Assembly (NCBI RefSeq): GCF_021134715.1 | Contig: NC_060028.1 | Location: 10,577,482 to 10,641,481, forward strand | Reading direction: 5' to 3' | Source: Daphnia pulex | Taxonomy: Eukaryota > Arthropoda > Branchiopoda > Diplostraca > Daphniidae | Length of the DNA stretch: 64,000 bases | Shown: piece by piece, positions 46,741 to 59,177 of the stretch | Layout of the letters: each line of letters starts with the position of its first letter | Numbering within the stretch: the stretch's first letter is position 1 | Position numbers and translations under genes: made by a program | Notes under the pieces: model-generated | Told to the model about the DNA's origin: nothing | What the model saw: only the letters and a program-made list of their open reading frames with translations | Databases searched by the model: none

Positions 46741-49700
46741 ATGAGAATGTCGATTGTCGTAAAAATTATCGGTTCCAGCCCTGGTATTATTCCAATTGAT
46801 GACGGATTGTCCTTTGAAGACGTTTGTATACAATGTTGTCGCGATTTGGGAATTTGCCCTACTTCTCGGAACCTTTTTGCGCTCAGGAACGAGACTTCAA
46901 AACTCTACGTCAATCCTTCAGATCTCCTGAAAGATGGGGATGATTCTTATGAGTTGAGGCTACGCTTTTGGCCCTCCCTTGTTAATTTATCTAAAATTGG
47001 GACAAAAGCACTAAACTACTTCTATCAACAAGTTCACGAGGAGTTTGTGGAGGGAAAGATTACAGCATTCAACAACAAAACAAACCAAAGTGTGGCATTG
47101 GGTTTAGCTGTAACCGCTATGTATTGCCATATGAAGGATTACGGTGTCAAAATGAGTGATGTCCTAACAAATTACAAAAAGTTTGTTCCTAAAATGGTCA
47201 GACGTAATTCAAATCTCAAGTACAGCACAGAATCCTTGAAGACCCGCTTGAATCAAGTAGTTCAGAATCCACCTGGTGAAACGTGGTTCTTCAAACAAGC
47301 GTTCCTGAAAACAATAGCTCAAACTGCTACTGACTATTCAGTTGAAAAATATCCTGTCAAAGTGGAAGAGGGGGAAGAACTAGTTGAATTTGATCTGATT
47401 ATTCAGCCCATGAGTAGTGAACATCCAGGAGTCAAGATGCAGTCAGTCAAAAAGAAAATTGTAAGTTATTATTGTTATTTTATATATTGAGTTGAAAATG
47501 TTCCAAGCTAACAATAAACACAATTTTTTTTATAGCTAAGTCAGTATGTGTGTTCAATCGAAGAAGTATGCTTCGTTTCCATCAGGAAAAGTGACAACCG
47601 TATGGAAATATCGCGAATCAACGGTGTACCTCAGTACTTTCTCATGGAAAGTGAAGAGTCTATGAAAAGTTGTGTCGGTGTCCTAAATGGTTATTATCGA
47701 CTTATGGAAAAATGGACATTTGATTTGTGTGGTGAACTGGTGACCCCTTCTCTTGTCAAACTAAGAAGTCTTAAATGCCATGGTCCTGTTGGGTAAATAT
47801 GAAATGGACCATAATTTTGGAACATATTAAATTACATAATATTTTTTGTGTAAATACACAGAGATTCCTTTGCTTACGATAAACTAAGAGCCAAGCGTCA
47901 GAACAAACAAGGGTCCTACTTGTTACGGTCTGTTGTTTATATTTGGGTATATTTGTACTTATCTGAGTTTATTTAAATCGGAACGTTTCAATTACAGGGA
48001 AAGTCATGTCAACTACGACGAACTTTATTTAGATGTTTGCCTGGAAGACGGACAGCCATCCACAACATTCTCAATCGTTAAATCAGTTGAGGGTACGTGG
48101 ACTTTCGCTGGATTAGAATGTCAGCCGTGCAGCAACGTACGGGAGTTGTTAGCACTTCAAGGCAATGAGAAGCGACTCGGAATTCCTGGATTCGAGCTGA
48201 AGGAATGTCTCCCGTCATCAGAGAATGGTATATTTCAAATTGTGTATTTTTTGCACAATCAATTTTTATATCTACCTAAATATTTAGATGTCTCGGAACT
48301 TTTGCTTTGCCGCCAAAAACCTGTCGAATTGGAAATGACACTCAGCCAAAGCGCATTTCCCCAGTTACCAGTTTGCATTCCAACCCAGTCTATTCAGCTG
48401 TATGTAGGCGCTGGATTCCAGTGTGAATTTGATGGCCGCTTTACCACTGTTCACCGAGGAGTGGTTAGTGTAGTAATTTATTAATAAAGTGTAGTCATTT
48501 AATTTGAATTATTCACGGACCTATAAGTACGCCAGTAGACTGGTAGCAGCCAGTTTTGGTCTGATTATTATAGTTTTATTTTGTTTTTATTCAGTTTTTA
48601 AGTTCTGTTTGTTGCTTTTTTTCAGTGGCGCCGAACAACAGACGAACAAATCCAAATTGTGCACAAACTTCTTAGATCGGAATACCGACAGTCTCACTAC
48701 CAAGTTTGAATTTTACCTTCGTTGGCAATTTTAACCAGATTTAACTAACGATTCGTCTATTTTTTAAGGCATTCCTGGAATCTGTACAGCGATCTATGTT
48801 TTGGCGATCAGAAACAATTGTTCATGTTTTTGGTATCGTCTTGGATGTTAATTTGAGAGTCATTATGGAGTATTTTCCGCAAGGCCCATTAGATCAGTAT
48901 TTGAGAGAACATGACCTGCCCATCATCGATCTTGTGGAAGCAGCAACTAATCTTGCCAAAGCATTGTTTTATTTGGTATTAAAATATTCTGATGCCGCAA
49001 TCCTTGTGGAAAACGATAATTTTTATTCCTACTCACAGGAAGAAAAAGGTTTCGTTCACGGTAAAGTCCGTTGCCGAAATTTAATGGTTGCGTCACACAC
49101 TTCCAATTCGATCCGAGTCAAGTTAACAGATCCAGGAATTGTTGCGTATTCGGATGACGAGTATAATCCATTTTGTTTTGCCTCCTCTATTTAAAAATTC
49201 TAATAAAGCCATTATTCCGTGTTTAGGTTACCTTGGATACCGATTGAATTGTACGAATCATTGGAATTGGTTCATCGGAGGAGCACAGCTGACATATGGG
49301 CTTGCGGAACTTGCATGTGGGAGATCTTTTCATATGGAGAGAAACCCTGTTCTGGTTTCAGCAAGACAAAAATGATCCAAGTATTTATTTTTTTCATTTG
49401 AATAAAGCTGGTTTCGTTTACTAATTTATTTGATAATTTCTCAAGGGTTTCTTGAGTGGCTGGAGGCCCCCGAGGCCTGAAAAGTGTTTAGGAGAAATCT
49501 ATCATATCATGATTGGTACCTGGTATCCAGATGTTTCGCTCAGACCAAAAGCTCAATCCGTTATGCGAGACATTAACCAAATTCTTTACGAAGGTACGAA
49601 GATTACTACATAGATAACTGGCCTGCAGTAAGATTTAATTTATGTTATTAGTCTACAACTCGAGGCGCAGTAATGTATACGAACAAGTCCACGACCATCA

Positions 49701-51137
49701 GCTTTCGCTCAACGGAAGCTTGGCCTCTGGATTGACTGAGGCCACAAGTAATTATTTCAAAATAATCAATCAAACATTATTACATTGTGTAATGAATTTC
49801 GTTTTAATTTTCAGCCCTTAGAGCTCTTTCTGAAAATCATGATACGATTTCCTTCAACTCCCAGTTCGACGACCACAACTTTCAAGTATTTGCAATAATT
49901 TCAAAGATACCGCCGAGTTTGTAATTATTAATCTCATTCGATTTCCTTTATAAGGATACCCATGCTTCACTGAACTTTGTGCTTTCAAAATGGGAGCTAA
50001 ACGGTGGTTCTTCATTGCAATTTGATGATGAAGGCACGTCAGAGTTGGCTGCGGAGATTTACCAATTGGAAAGGGAAAACTTGGAACTGGGAGCTGTACT
50101 CGGGAATGTAAGTTCATTTTCTCCTGCACGTTCAGTTTCCTCATGGTTAATTGACTATTCATTATTTCGTAGGGTTATTACGGTGAAGTGCGCATGGGAG
50201 TGATCCGCCACAGAGACGGCACAGAGGAGACAGTTGCCGTCAAGAAACTCAAAAGCATGACGATGAATAATCCGGAGAGTGTTGATCTTAAACGTGAATG
50301 TGAAATCATGAAGGTAGTACTGTACATAAGTTTCTAACCTTGTCCGACTTTACAGCTTTTTGTTTTGTTTACAGAGTCTCAACCACCCAAACATTGCCGA
50401 AATCAAAGCCATTGTCACCGAGCCCATAACAATGCTAGTGATGGAATACTTTCCGATGGGTAGTTTATTGTCCTATTTGCGCACTGAGAAGGAAATTATT
50501 ACTGATCAGCAGCTAATAAAATTTGCAACTGACGTGGCCGAGGTATGGAATATTAGATTATTAAATCCTCCGACGATTGATCAATAGATTTCACCAATGT
50601 TTCAGGGTATGGCTTATCTGGGCGAAAATAACATTGTTCACCGTGATCTGGCTACCCGCAATATTTTAGTAGCTGCCGAAGATTTGGTAAAGATTTCCGA
50701 TTTCGGTCTAGCCCGTCAAGTCGGATACAATGGTTACTATGCCGTTCGTGATTACGGTAAACAACTGCCTATACCTTGGTAATGATTTACGCTTTTAAAT
50801 TATTTGCGAAAAAGAATATTAATTGTATTTTCTATTTGACAGGTACGCACCGGAAAGTTTGCTCTGTTGGAAATTCTCCGTCCAGTCCGACGTATGGTCA
50901 TTTGGTGTCACGCTCTACGAGATGTTTAGCAGAGGAGAGGAACCCAATATTATCATCGGCGATCATACGCTTTTGTTGAAGGCTTTGCAGCAAGGTAGGC
51001 GTTTACCTTGCCCTCCGGGATGTCCCCCTGTAATCTATCGAGACTTGATGAAACCATGTTGGGATGCTGAAGCCTCTCTCCGGCCATCTTTCAAAGTATT
51101 GCTTGATAAAATACGCTACGTCGCCAACCAACTGTGA
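46741..51137 (+). CDS. hop: Janus kinase (JAK/hopscotch orthologue)
   Basis: Receptor-associated tyrosine kinase of the JAK/STAT pathway. Seventeen coding exons: 46741-47460, 47536-47792, 47862-47927, 47998-48227, 48288-48463, 48626-48703, 48769-48975, 49039-49160, 49227-49380, 49446-49593, 49652-49747, 49815-49885, 49955-50107, 50173-50313, 50375-50542, 50606-50778, 50843-51137; all phases agree, 1084 aa. FERM at about 1-315; SH2-like about 320-410 (GPVGDSFAYDKLRA, GSYLLRES); pseudokinase JH2 about 470-770 with HRD changed to HGK (585-587) and DFG to DPG (609-611); kinase JH1 about 823-1084 with LGNGYYGEV, VAVKK, HRDLATRN, DFGLA and tandem activation-loop Tyr973-Tyr974, then WYAPESLLCWKFSVQSDVWS. 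JH2's N-lobe is short and I cannot place a VAVK lysine. Start chosen as the first ATG in the open exon; a second ATG is 6 bp on. AATAAA 41 bp after the stop. Confidence 0.95.
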
Positions 51138-51177
51138 TATTTAATTCGATCGCCTTTTCACCACCAGTTTGCAAAAC

Positions 51178-51183
51178 AATAAA
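51178..51183 (+). terminator. JAK poly(A) signal
   Basis: AATAAA 41 bp downstream of the stop codon; implies a very short 3' UTR. Confidence 0.7.
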
Positions 51184-54100
51184 ACATAGTTAATAACTAA
51201 TAAGCCAGGAAAAGTCAAAAGCTTTCACATACGATTGGTTGAGCGATTTTAGTATTTTCTCAGCTTAAAATGAAATGCCTTACTTGATTATTTCATATTT
51301 ACCAAAAGTTATTGCTTCCATTAACAAACACTATATAATAACAATAATCTTTACTTAAAAAAAAAGTCATTCCGCTTTTCATTTTTTGTTTTGCTACAAA
51401 CGAATCGTATGTTATAGTTTTTCTTAAAAAAAATCTTAATTCCTTTTGTTGAATGATTAAATTAGATTTCTAATAGCAAAATACTAAATAGGGGTTGTTT
51501 ACAGGGTAGTTTTAATGTATGTTTTTCAACTAATAACGCTCTTCCTCGTACAGGTTATGAGGAATCGTTGTATAATGACAGTGAATTGTTCATTTCTTAC
51601 CTGTCACTTGATTCCGAAAGAAATTGTTTGTTCTAAGCCAATTAATTTTAATACAAGACCGCCAAAAATCAATGAATCCTTGTTATTCTCCGACGCGATC
51701 CTTGTTCTAACCAAATATTACATTTCAGAATGTATCAAGTAAAGCTAAACTGCTGCCGCCAGGAAACCAGTGTCTAATTCGTAACATTAAGAGTCAATTG
51801 CTATAGGTTACTCGTCTGACCGACTTCCTACGTCTAGACATCACAAATAACATCTATTATCCGGATAAGAAAACTTCCTTCGAAAGAAAGAAGATATTAA
51901 AAATGAACCGCACCTGAAGGAAACCAGATTCTCAGCCCAAACGGAAGAAGTCGAAGGTAATGACGTAATTTTGCCATTTCCCTTTAACCTAAGCGATACT
52001 GTGACGACACACCAGTGGGAAACGGAAGAAAGAAACATTCAGGTAAGTTATTACTGCTGGTTTCTTTTCATCCAGTTACGTCATGTCTTTTTTTTAGCAC
52101 GGTTTCGTATAATTTCGTAAGACTGAAACATTTCCCCGTTGCGCGTGATGACGCATGACGTGAAATGACGAAACTTTAGACGGAACCGACACGCTAAATT
52201 CTATTGATAGTTGGCACGTGTTAACACTTAGACCTATCGTAGGACCTCGCGTTAAATATCAGAAGGCCTGCTAGCCCGATTACAACCATAATTGATTCCA
52301 GTAACATTTTGTTCAAGGTTTTTCGTCACATTCAACAAGATATCGGAGTATTTTCAAGGGCGTTCAACTGCGTCGTTAATCGCTGATGAACAGCAACGGT
52401 CCGGATGATTGCGTTTGACACAATTGCGCAGTACAGCGTGAGTTCCTATTACCGCCAGTTTCACTATTTTATTTTTGTACGGTTCAATACTGCATCGCAC
52501 GACCCATTTTAAAAAATGTAGGTGTTGATTGACATTAAATTAGTCTTCCATCAAGTTTTAGACAACTTGCGTTGTTTTTCCATATTTACAAATGTCGAAC
52601 GACTGTGGGAATATGGAAAACTCGAAAAGTCATTAAATGGGGTAATATTGACCGCAAACCGGCATATCCTTCTCGTCGGATGATTATATGCCGAGTGTAC
52701 ATACAGACGTTAACGAGAGAAAGTTATAAGGGCCTCTGTATATACTCCCTGCTAAGTATACCCTGGAGCTAAATTTATTTCGAAAATGAAACATGCCATG
52801 AAAGCCCCTATCCGATATTGCTTACACATGCGAAGCGGTTTAATAGCAACTTATCTGAACGCTGATGTCATTTAATAAGGTCCAATTTCCTTGCCAATTC
52901 TAGGAAGCAATTAATCGATTATCGTTAATCAATATTGGTTTTTTTGCGGTCGTCTGCGGTACATTTTTATTTATTTCGCTCCCGTCTGGATTTTCACTTG
53001 TTTGATGGCATGTGACGGGGGGGAAATCGGCAACAAAATAAATACGGAATGACTTACATGAGAACTGAACAGACGACGGTCAATCAATGCCGTGTAAATC
53101 GATCTTGGATTGAAATCTTATCCTGTCATCTATTTTGTTATCGCCTTTTATATTTTGTTTTAAAATTTGTCGCTTCGTCTGCTATTACGTTAGTTGGATA
53201 AATTAGACAGTTTCCAATTAGTCTGTTGACGATGTTATTATTTTTTTTATAGTCGCACCCCTGATGACATACCAATGAAATTTCAGATGACCAACGATCG
53301 AGCCAGAGTCGCCTCATAATAGAGTGAGTCACGAGATGAGAGGCACCGGATGTGCGTGGATTTACCAACAACCCAGCAACCATTTTTATAATCTCAAAGC
53401 ACGCAAGGAGAAGCGAGGCACGCGGTTTCCTCTCTCCCCCATTTCCTCTCTCTCTCTCTTCACATTATATATTGGATCAAACAAAATCCGGTACCGTCAG
53501 CCGCCATTTGCCCGCATCCAGCCACATCCGCATATTTAAGTTGGTGCATTCGAGATTAGTATCGATTATTTTTTTTTCTTTTCTCCGTCTTTTCTCCTTC
53601 GTTCTTTTCTGTTTTGATTCTGTGTTGTTGGTTACATGCATTTCTAACACTATATGCGCCGCCTCGTCGAGATGAGGTAATTGCTATTCAGTACGTTAGC
53701 GGTGAACGAGGCGTCGTCAACATTCCTAGCGGCGCGTCTGGTGAGACTCATCTTTTCCTCGTTCTATACAACCACCACGCTGCCGTTTTTTTTTTTATAA
53801 ATTAAACATGCAGCCGAGCGTGATTCTTCCTCGCATTTACACTCTCGCTACGTGCTGGGTCCTAATCAAATTGAGAGAGGTTAAGAAGAACCTATGGATC
53901 ACTTCCAATGGGTCAGTCTCTTGTCGGTTCGTCTAAACCTACGCTCTCAAATTTTATTTCTCCGTTTTGCTGCTTTATTCTACTTTCTTTCAGCCAGAAG
54001 CGTGTTTTTTTTTTTTTTTTTTTTTCAATTCAGTTATATTTGGTAATTCGAACTTTATATTTTTATTACGAAATGCGCAAGTCTCCGTGAAACGGGATGA

Positions 54101-54489
54101 TGATCTCATTGCTGGGTATTTCCACCCACGTAGGTGGCGTGACATTAGTTTAAAAATTCGAGCGCTAGATGTCGCTGCTGTCGCTCGAGGTAAAAAATGC
54201 TATTTGAGTAGCAGTCGGCGCCATAGCTGCTCGTCAATTGTCGTCTGTACTCGTGTTAGAGCTGTGTTCGGCTGGTATCATTTCAGTGTGTGCTAGTTTG
54301 ATATTTGACTCTGGCGTTTAAGTGAATTGTTTCGTTTTTTTGGCGGCCCCTTCCATTCGAAAATGGAATAGCTGCAAAACTTGAATCAACACTCGGGTAC
54401 TCTCAGGTGAGCTTTCATATCTCCTAAAATGCGAGAGACCTGTCAGGACTCTGGAGTCTCTGGGATTAGAATTTGGTTTGTGCTGAGTG
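51184..54489. other. Long spacer, possible SMS upstream exon
   Basis: About 3.3 kb without a supported coding gene. A (tc)n-rich block near 53428-53462, T-runs near 54007 (T19), and CTCF-like motifs (gtaggtggcgtgac near 54130; agcgctagatgtcgctg at 54161-54177). Around 54200-54408 a sequence ending CTCAG|gtgagc looks like a 5' UTR exon with donor and could belong to sphingomyelin synthase downstream; unproven. Confidence 0.4.
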
Positions 54490-56100
54490 TAATTGGTTGG
54501 TTGGTTGGTTGGTGAGAATTTAGGTGCGTCTGCCTTGGCATCTAGGATCCAGGGGAGCCAGATTTAAGGCTGACATCTGGTCTTCCGAATAAATTATTGG
54601 AGGACCCTCATGCACCGGCGAGGATGAATACTGTGTTTCGGAGCTTTTGGATTTGATTTTAGATGGAGATGAAGAGGGGGGGGGGAGGAGATGAGGTAGG
54701 TTTGAGAATTATGCGATAAGTCGGAGGCCCGTTTTGCTTAGGTATGATGACAGGAGATTGTTGAGTTTAAATTGAGTTTTTGGGCTGATTGAGGGGTCGA
54801 GGCCCAGGAGCGTTTGAGGGTTCAAGGGGAGACGATTTGAGTTGAGGAAACGGATGAGATTAAGGCGATGAGCGTGATGGGTAGGACAATCAATTAAGAC
54901 ATGTTTTGTAGATTCGATGGCTGGGCAACCAAATCGGCAGCTCGGGTCAGCATCTTGGTCGATGCGGTGAGCGAAAGCGTTTAGGTGGTTGTGGTCGTTT
55001 CTCAAGCGGTGAAGGCAAGTTGATGTTGCTCTGTCTTTGGAGTGGTGCCATGGGATGAAGCCAGGCTTGGTTCTCATTTGAACGCAGGGCTTTTTGCATT
55101 TGTGAAGGTGAGTTAGAAGCGATTGTTCCCAAGAATGTTTCAATGACGAGATGAGTTCCCCTGTTGATAGGGAATTTTCGATTAGGCTTCTGGAGGAGGG
55201 GTCGCTGTCGTCGGAGGCGAGTTTATCCGCTATTTCGTTACCGGTAATACCGGAGTGACTGGGAATCCAGTAAATAATTGTTTTGGTGCCACTAGAGAGG
55301 AGACAATTGAGGAGATTTTTGATCTCCGAGATGCAACTATGAATTGGGGATATGGGGGCCGAGAGGGCCTTGATGGCGGAGCTGGAATCTGAGAAAATGT
55401 GGATGCAAGGGGGAAGTTGGTCTAGAGCGTAGATTGATTCGAGTGCTTTTAGAATTCCGTAGAGTTCGGCGGTAAATATACCGGAACCTTGGGAGAGGAG
55501 CCAGGATTTAGAGCAGTTAAGAGCGGGAATGAAGATGGCGCATGTAGAGCGAGGAGGGCTTGGTTTGACAGAGCCGTCGGTGAAGATGATGATGTCAGGC
55601 GGGGGTATATTTTCCACGAGGGAGTTGAATATGATAGAGGTGAGCTGTGGATTAATTGAGGCGGCTGATTTTTTGAGAGGGAACCATTTAGATTCAAAGA
55701 GAGGGGGAGACCATGGGGGAGGGGGAATGGAAGACGGGTAGGTGATGTCAGAGGAGAGGCTAAACAGGTTGTGATTCTTTAATTTAAGATTGGAGCAGAT
55801 TGAGAGCAGACATGGGGGGCATCTCGTTGGCCATTGGTCGGAGGATGAGAACAAAGCTTTTATTGAGTTGAACGTTAAATTTCTGGGGTTTGAGCTGAGG
55901 TTAATCACATATTTGGAGGCGAGCCAATCTCTTCTGTAGGCGACGGGCTCAGTATTTGATTCGGCGTAAATGACTTCCGTAGGAGAGAGTGTAATTGGTG
56001 TCGACTTTAAAAAAAAAGGAGAAAAAACAAACGCGTGTAATTGGAGCTTGGCTGTTGTATCCACTACCACCTCCTATTCTAAAACCAGCGTAGATTTAAA
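54490..56100 (-). mobile_element. 5'-truncated non-LTR retrotransposon (RNase H and C-terminal zinc knuckle)
   Basis: Minus strand. The open frame 56070-54709 (453 codons) carries an RNase H domain with the D-E-D-D set: IIIFTDGSV, TAELYGI, HIFSDSSSAI, GNEIADKLAS. It is followed by the CCHC-type end CRFGCPAIESTKHVLIDCP usual after non-LTR reverse transcriptase/RNase H. Endonuclease and reverse transcriptase palm motifs are absent, so the copy is 5'-truncated at about 56100. Its 3' end is marked by a (ccaa)4-type simple repeat (plus strand ttggttggttgg, 54498-54514), as in I-like clades that end in short tandem repeats. The intact frame suggests recent insertion. Clade not determined. Confidence 0.85.
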
Positions 56101-57224
56101 ATAGGCTCGTGCGTCATAGTTTTTTCCATGCTTTGTAGTAGTAGTAATACAGTTGATTTCCTTTGGCAACTATAGTCACCTGCTCGAGGGGGTTGACGGT
56201 GAATCTCCGCACCCCTCGAGTGCACAAACCCCTTTCGAAAACAATACCGACAACTTATTGATTTATTACTAACAAGGGCGTCAACTTCAAGCCCTTGTAG
56301 TGTTTTAAAGTTTATTAAGCAAAAGCAGCTGGTGGAGTTGTAGTAAGAATATCCTTGAGATAACTACTAAGTGATAAATTCATTAACAACAAAATCTTAA
56401 CTCTTGGTTTTCTAACGGGTTGTTTATATTCGGGGAAAATACCGCCCTCCAATATTCACTTGTAAAAAAACCCACTACATCATAATAGGCCCCATCCGGT
56501 AAACACATTAGTCGTAAGATATTTGAAAGATGGAAAAAAAGAGAATACATAAACAAACTTCTTCATAGTAAAAAGGCTCGTGTGAATGGCGAAAGAACCG
56601 GTTTTCTCTTTGGCATTTTTGGTTGAAGTATGTCACAGATCGCCAGAGGGTAGGACAAAAAAAAACCCACAACAGTTGTGCGTACCAACTGGCCCTCCCT
56701 TCCAGCACCTTTTGGAACATACGAGTACGTCGTCTCAGTAGACAATTCGACGTCGGTGGGAACACACACCAACAGTCGCCCGAGTTGCATTTGTCCGTGC
56801 AGCTGTCGGCTAGATTCGGGCAACTGGTTGGTAGTAGTAGCCAATCGATTGCGTTGGCTGGCCAGCTAGACACACATTGTGTGTATAAAAGAAAATATTT
56901 ACGCCGTCCAGACCAAACTATAGTGTGATGTGTGTGAGCCGTGGGGCAGCGATGCGCACGGCGTCCTTGAGCCCGGTGCACCTGTACTCAACCAAACGGT
57001 CATCGGCTATAGTGTTTCTTTCCTTTAAAGAAGAAAAGGAGAGTCTTTGACACAAATTCCTCCGCTTTTTTACGTTTTGGCTTGTTAAAAAGACTCCACA
57101 TGACCTCCCCTCTCTGCTTAAGAGAGTTTAGGTTGTTTGCTCATTTTTTCTTCTTCACTATCAAACTGGCAGTGACACGGGGACGTTATCTCTATAGCTG
57201 ATTTTAGTGATTGTATTATCAAAT
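56101..57224 (+). promoter_or_regulatory. Candidate promoter and 5' UTR of sphingomyelin synthase
   Basis: A CCAAT box at 56841-56845 and TATA box (tgtataaaag) at 56882-56891 sit 40 bp apart and would start transcripts near 56915, about 310 bp before the ATG, on the right strand. Several upstream ATGs follow in the leader. Earlier sequence (56101-56800) shows nothing coding. Confidence 0.45.
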
Positions 57225-59177
57225 ATGGATCTCTCTCCGCGTCGCAGATCATCTATTGCAGGCACTGTTGTTGATAATAATCGGTATAGTCTCGTTGTAT
57301 GTGTGCGCTTTATACTTCCTCGTTTTATTACTTAAGTGTCGTAACAAATGTATAAAATTTCCTGGTTTTTAGTCGAGTTCTTATTTTATAATTAATGCGA
57401 TTTTTTTGTTATCATTGTACGTAGGATGGTGTTGGAATCCAAGAGCATTTCCTATGGTACTCTGGACGACATTGCGCAGAACCCTCCGCCACCTACTCAT
57501 TCAGCATTCCTTCACGTGACTCAGTATGTATCCAACTAAATTTGACAGGATTCTGGAAATGACATTGTTGTCAATTTTTTTGTCGAGCGAGTGAGCATTT
57601 TCTTCTTGTTAACCCCGAAACATCTTTTCTTGGCAGATTGATCAGCCAAGCGACAGACACTAGCCTCAATCTACGACGGACTCCTTCAAGTGAAATGACC
57701 CAGGTACAAAGGAAACAAAAAGTCTTGAAAACCGGTCAATTAGAATTTGTTTTTCCTATTCACGTTTGGATGAACTCACAGGACCTGTATCAGAGGCAAC
57801 CGCTTTTGTCATCTAAAAATGAAGGCTGGGATGATTGTAGCTCGTCTGAACCGTCTACTTTATACGAATCGAGAGGCTCGTCGAACGGGAGTCGGAGCAG
57901 TGGCTCGGTCACTATCAACGGATTGAATAAAAGTATTACCAGCAATGGCAGTAGTAGCAGCAGCAGCAGCAACGGAACGAAACCTGAAAATGGCATCATC
58001 CGCATCGACGTGCCTGCACCACACAGAGACGAACCTAAATTCCCACGCGAGTACTTTAAAACTCTTATCGGTATGCAACATTCAAAACACGACTTTTCGA
58101 TTACTGTTTCGTAAGTATTAAACCAAAATTCTTTCAGCATTCTTGTTCTGCCTTTTCAATTGGTTCTTGACAACCATTTCGCTGGCGTTGGTTCACGAGC
58201 GAGTACCTGACCGGACGCATTACGGCCCACTTCCTGACGTGTTTCTTGACAATGTACCGGCCGCCGATTGGGCCCTTGATGTATCGGAGATACTCATAAT
58301 CATCTCAACTACATCGTGCATGATTTTGCTCTTTTTCCATAAATACAGGTATGAATTCTACAGTGAGAAAGTTGAAAGTTGTCATGTTTTTAAACGAACA
58401 TTTTCTTACAGATCAATTGTTATGCGGAGGGTGTTTTTCCTTTTGGGTGTATTGTACATGATGCGAGCATTCACCATGTATGCCACAGTTATGCCTGTTG
58501 CCTCCAGGACTTATTACTGTTCTCCAAAGTCCAATCACACGGGAGCTGCTGTTATAACCTTGCGAGCGATCCGGATTCTCGTTGGTAAATTCATTTAAAG
58601 TTCAATCAATGATTCGAAATGTAACGTCTGACTTTGTTGTTTGGTTGCGTGTCTGCCGTTTTAAAAGGAATGGGCTTATCGATCAACGGTCAGCACGTTT
58701 ACTGTGGCGACTACATCTACAGTGGCCATACCGTGATTCTAACTGTGTCGTCGCTGCTTATTCAAGAGTATACCCCGAGGAAATGGCGGCCGTTGCATTG
58801 GCTCTCGTGGCTAGTCACCTGTCTGGGCGTTGTCTTTGTTATGGTCGCTCACGGACACTACACTGTGGATGTCCTCATTGCCTACTACGTCACCACTCGC
58901 GTTTTCTGGATGTATCACACCATGGCCAGCAATACCATCTTGAAGGTTGGTGAAATCTTGCAAATAAAAACCCACAAATTTTCCCTTTTTTATATGTCCA
59001 ACATCTTTTTTTTTTCCACAGCAAAACGGACCGTCCAATTACTTGTCGAGGTTGTGGTGGTATTGCATCTTCACCTATTTTGAGCGTAACGTGGGTGGTG
59101 TTGTCCCAAGACGTTACGAATGGCCGCTGCCTTGGCCTCGCCATTTTCTCTCCAAATACCCGGATCGTAATAGCTAG
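57225..59177 (+). CDS. SGMS1: Sphingomyelin synthase family protein
   Basis: Multi-pass Golgi/plasma-membrane enzyme moving a phosphocholine (or phosphoethanolamine) head group to ceramide. Exons: 57225-57283, 57425-57523, 57637-58070, 58138-58348, 58412-58584, 58668-58945, 59022-59177; 469 aa. An optional 78 bp in-frame intron (57704-57781, gtacaa...ctcacag) would give 443 aa. N-terminal ~195 residues are Ser-rich and disordered, with no SAM domain. The core has six predicted TM helices; VHERVP, RRVFFLLGVLYMMRAFTMY, YCSPK, then CGDYIYSGHT (His346) and AHGHYTVD (His389, Asp393), the LPP-type catalytic triad; C-terminal VPRRYEWPLPWPRHF. Close to SMS1/2; whether it makes sphingomyelin or ceramide phosphoethanolamine cannot be told from sequence alone. 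The symbol is family-level. Confidence 0.92.

Noticed and set aside
56508-56981. 157-codon minus-strand open frame upstream of sphingomyelin synthase
   Set aside because: Cys/Trp-rich translation without domain; coincides with the CCAAT/TATA promoter on the other strand.
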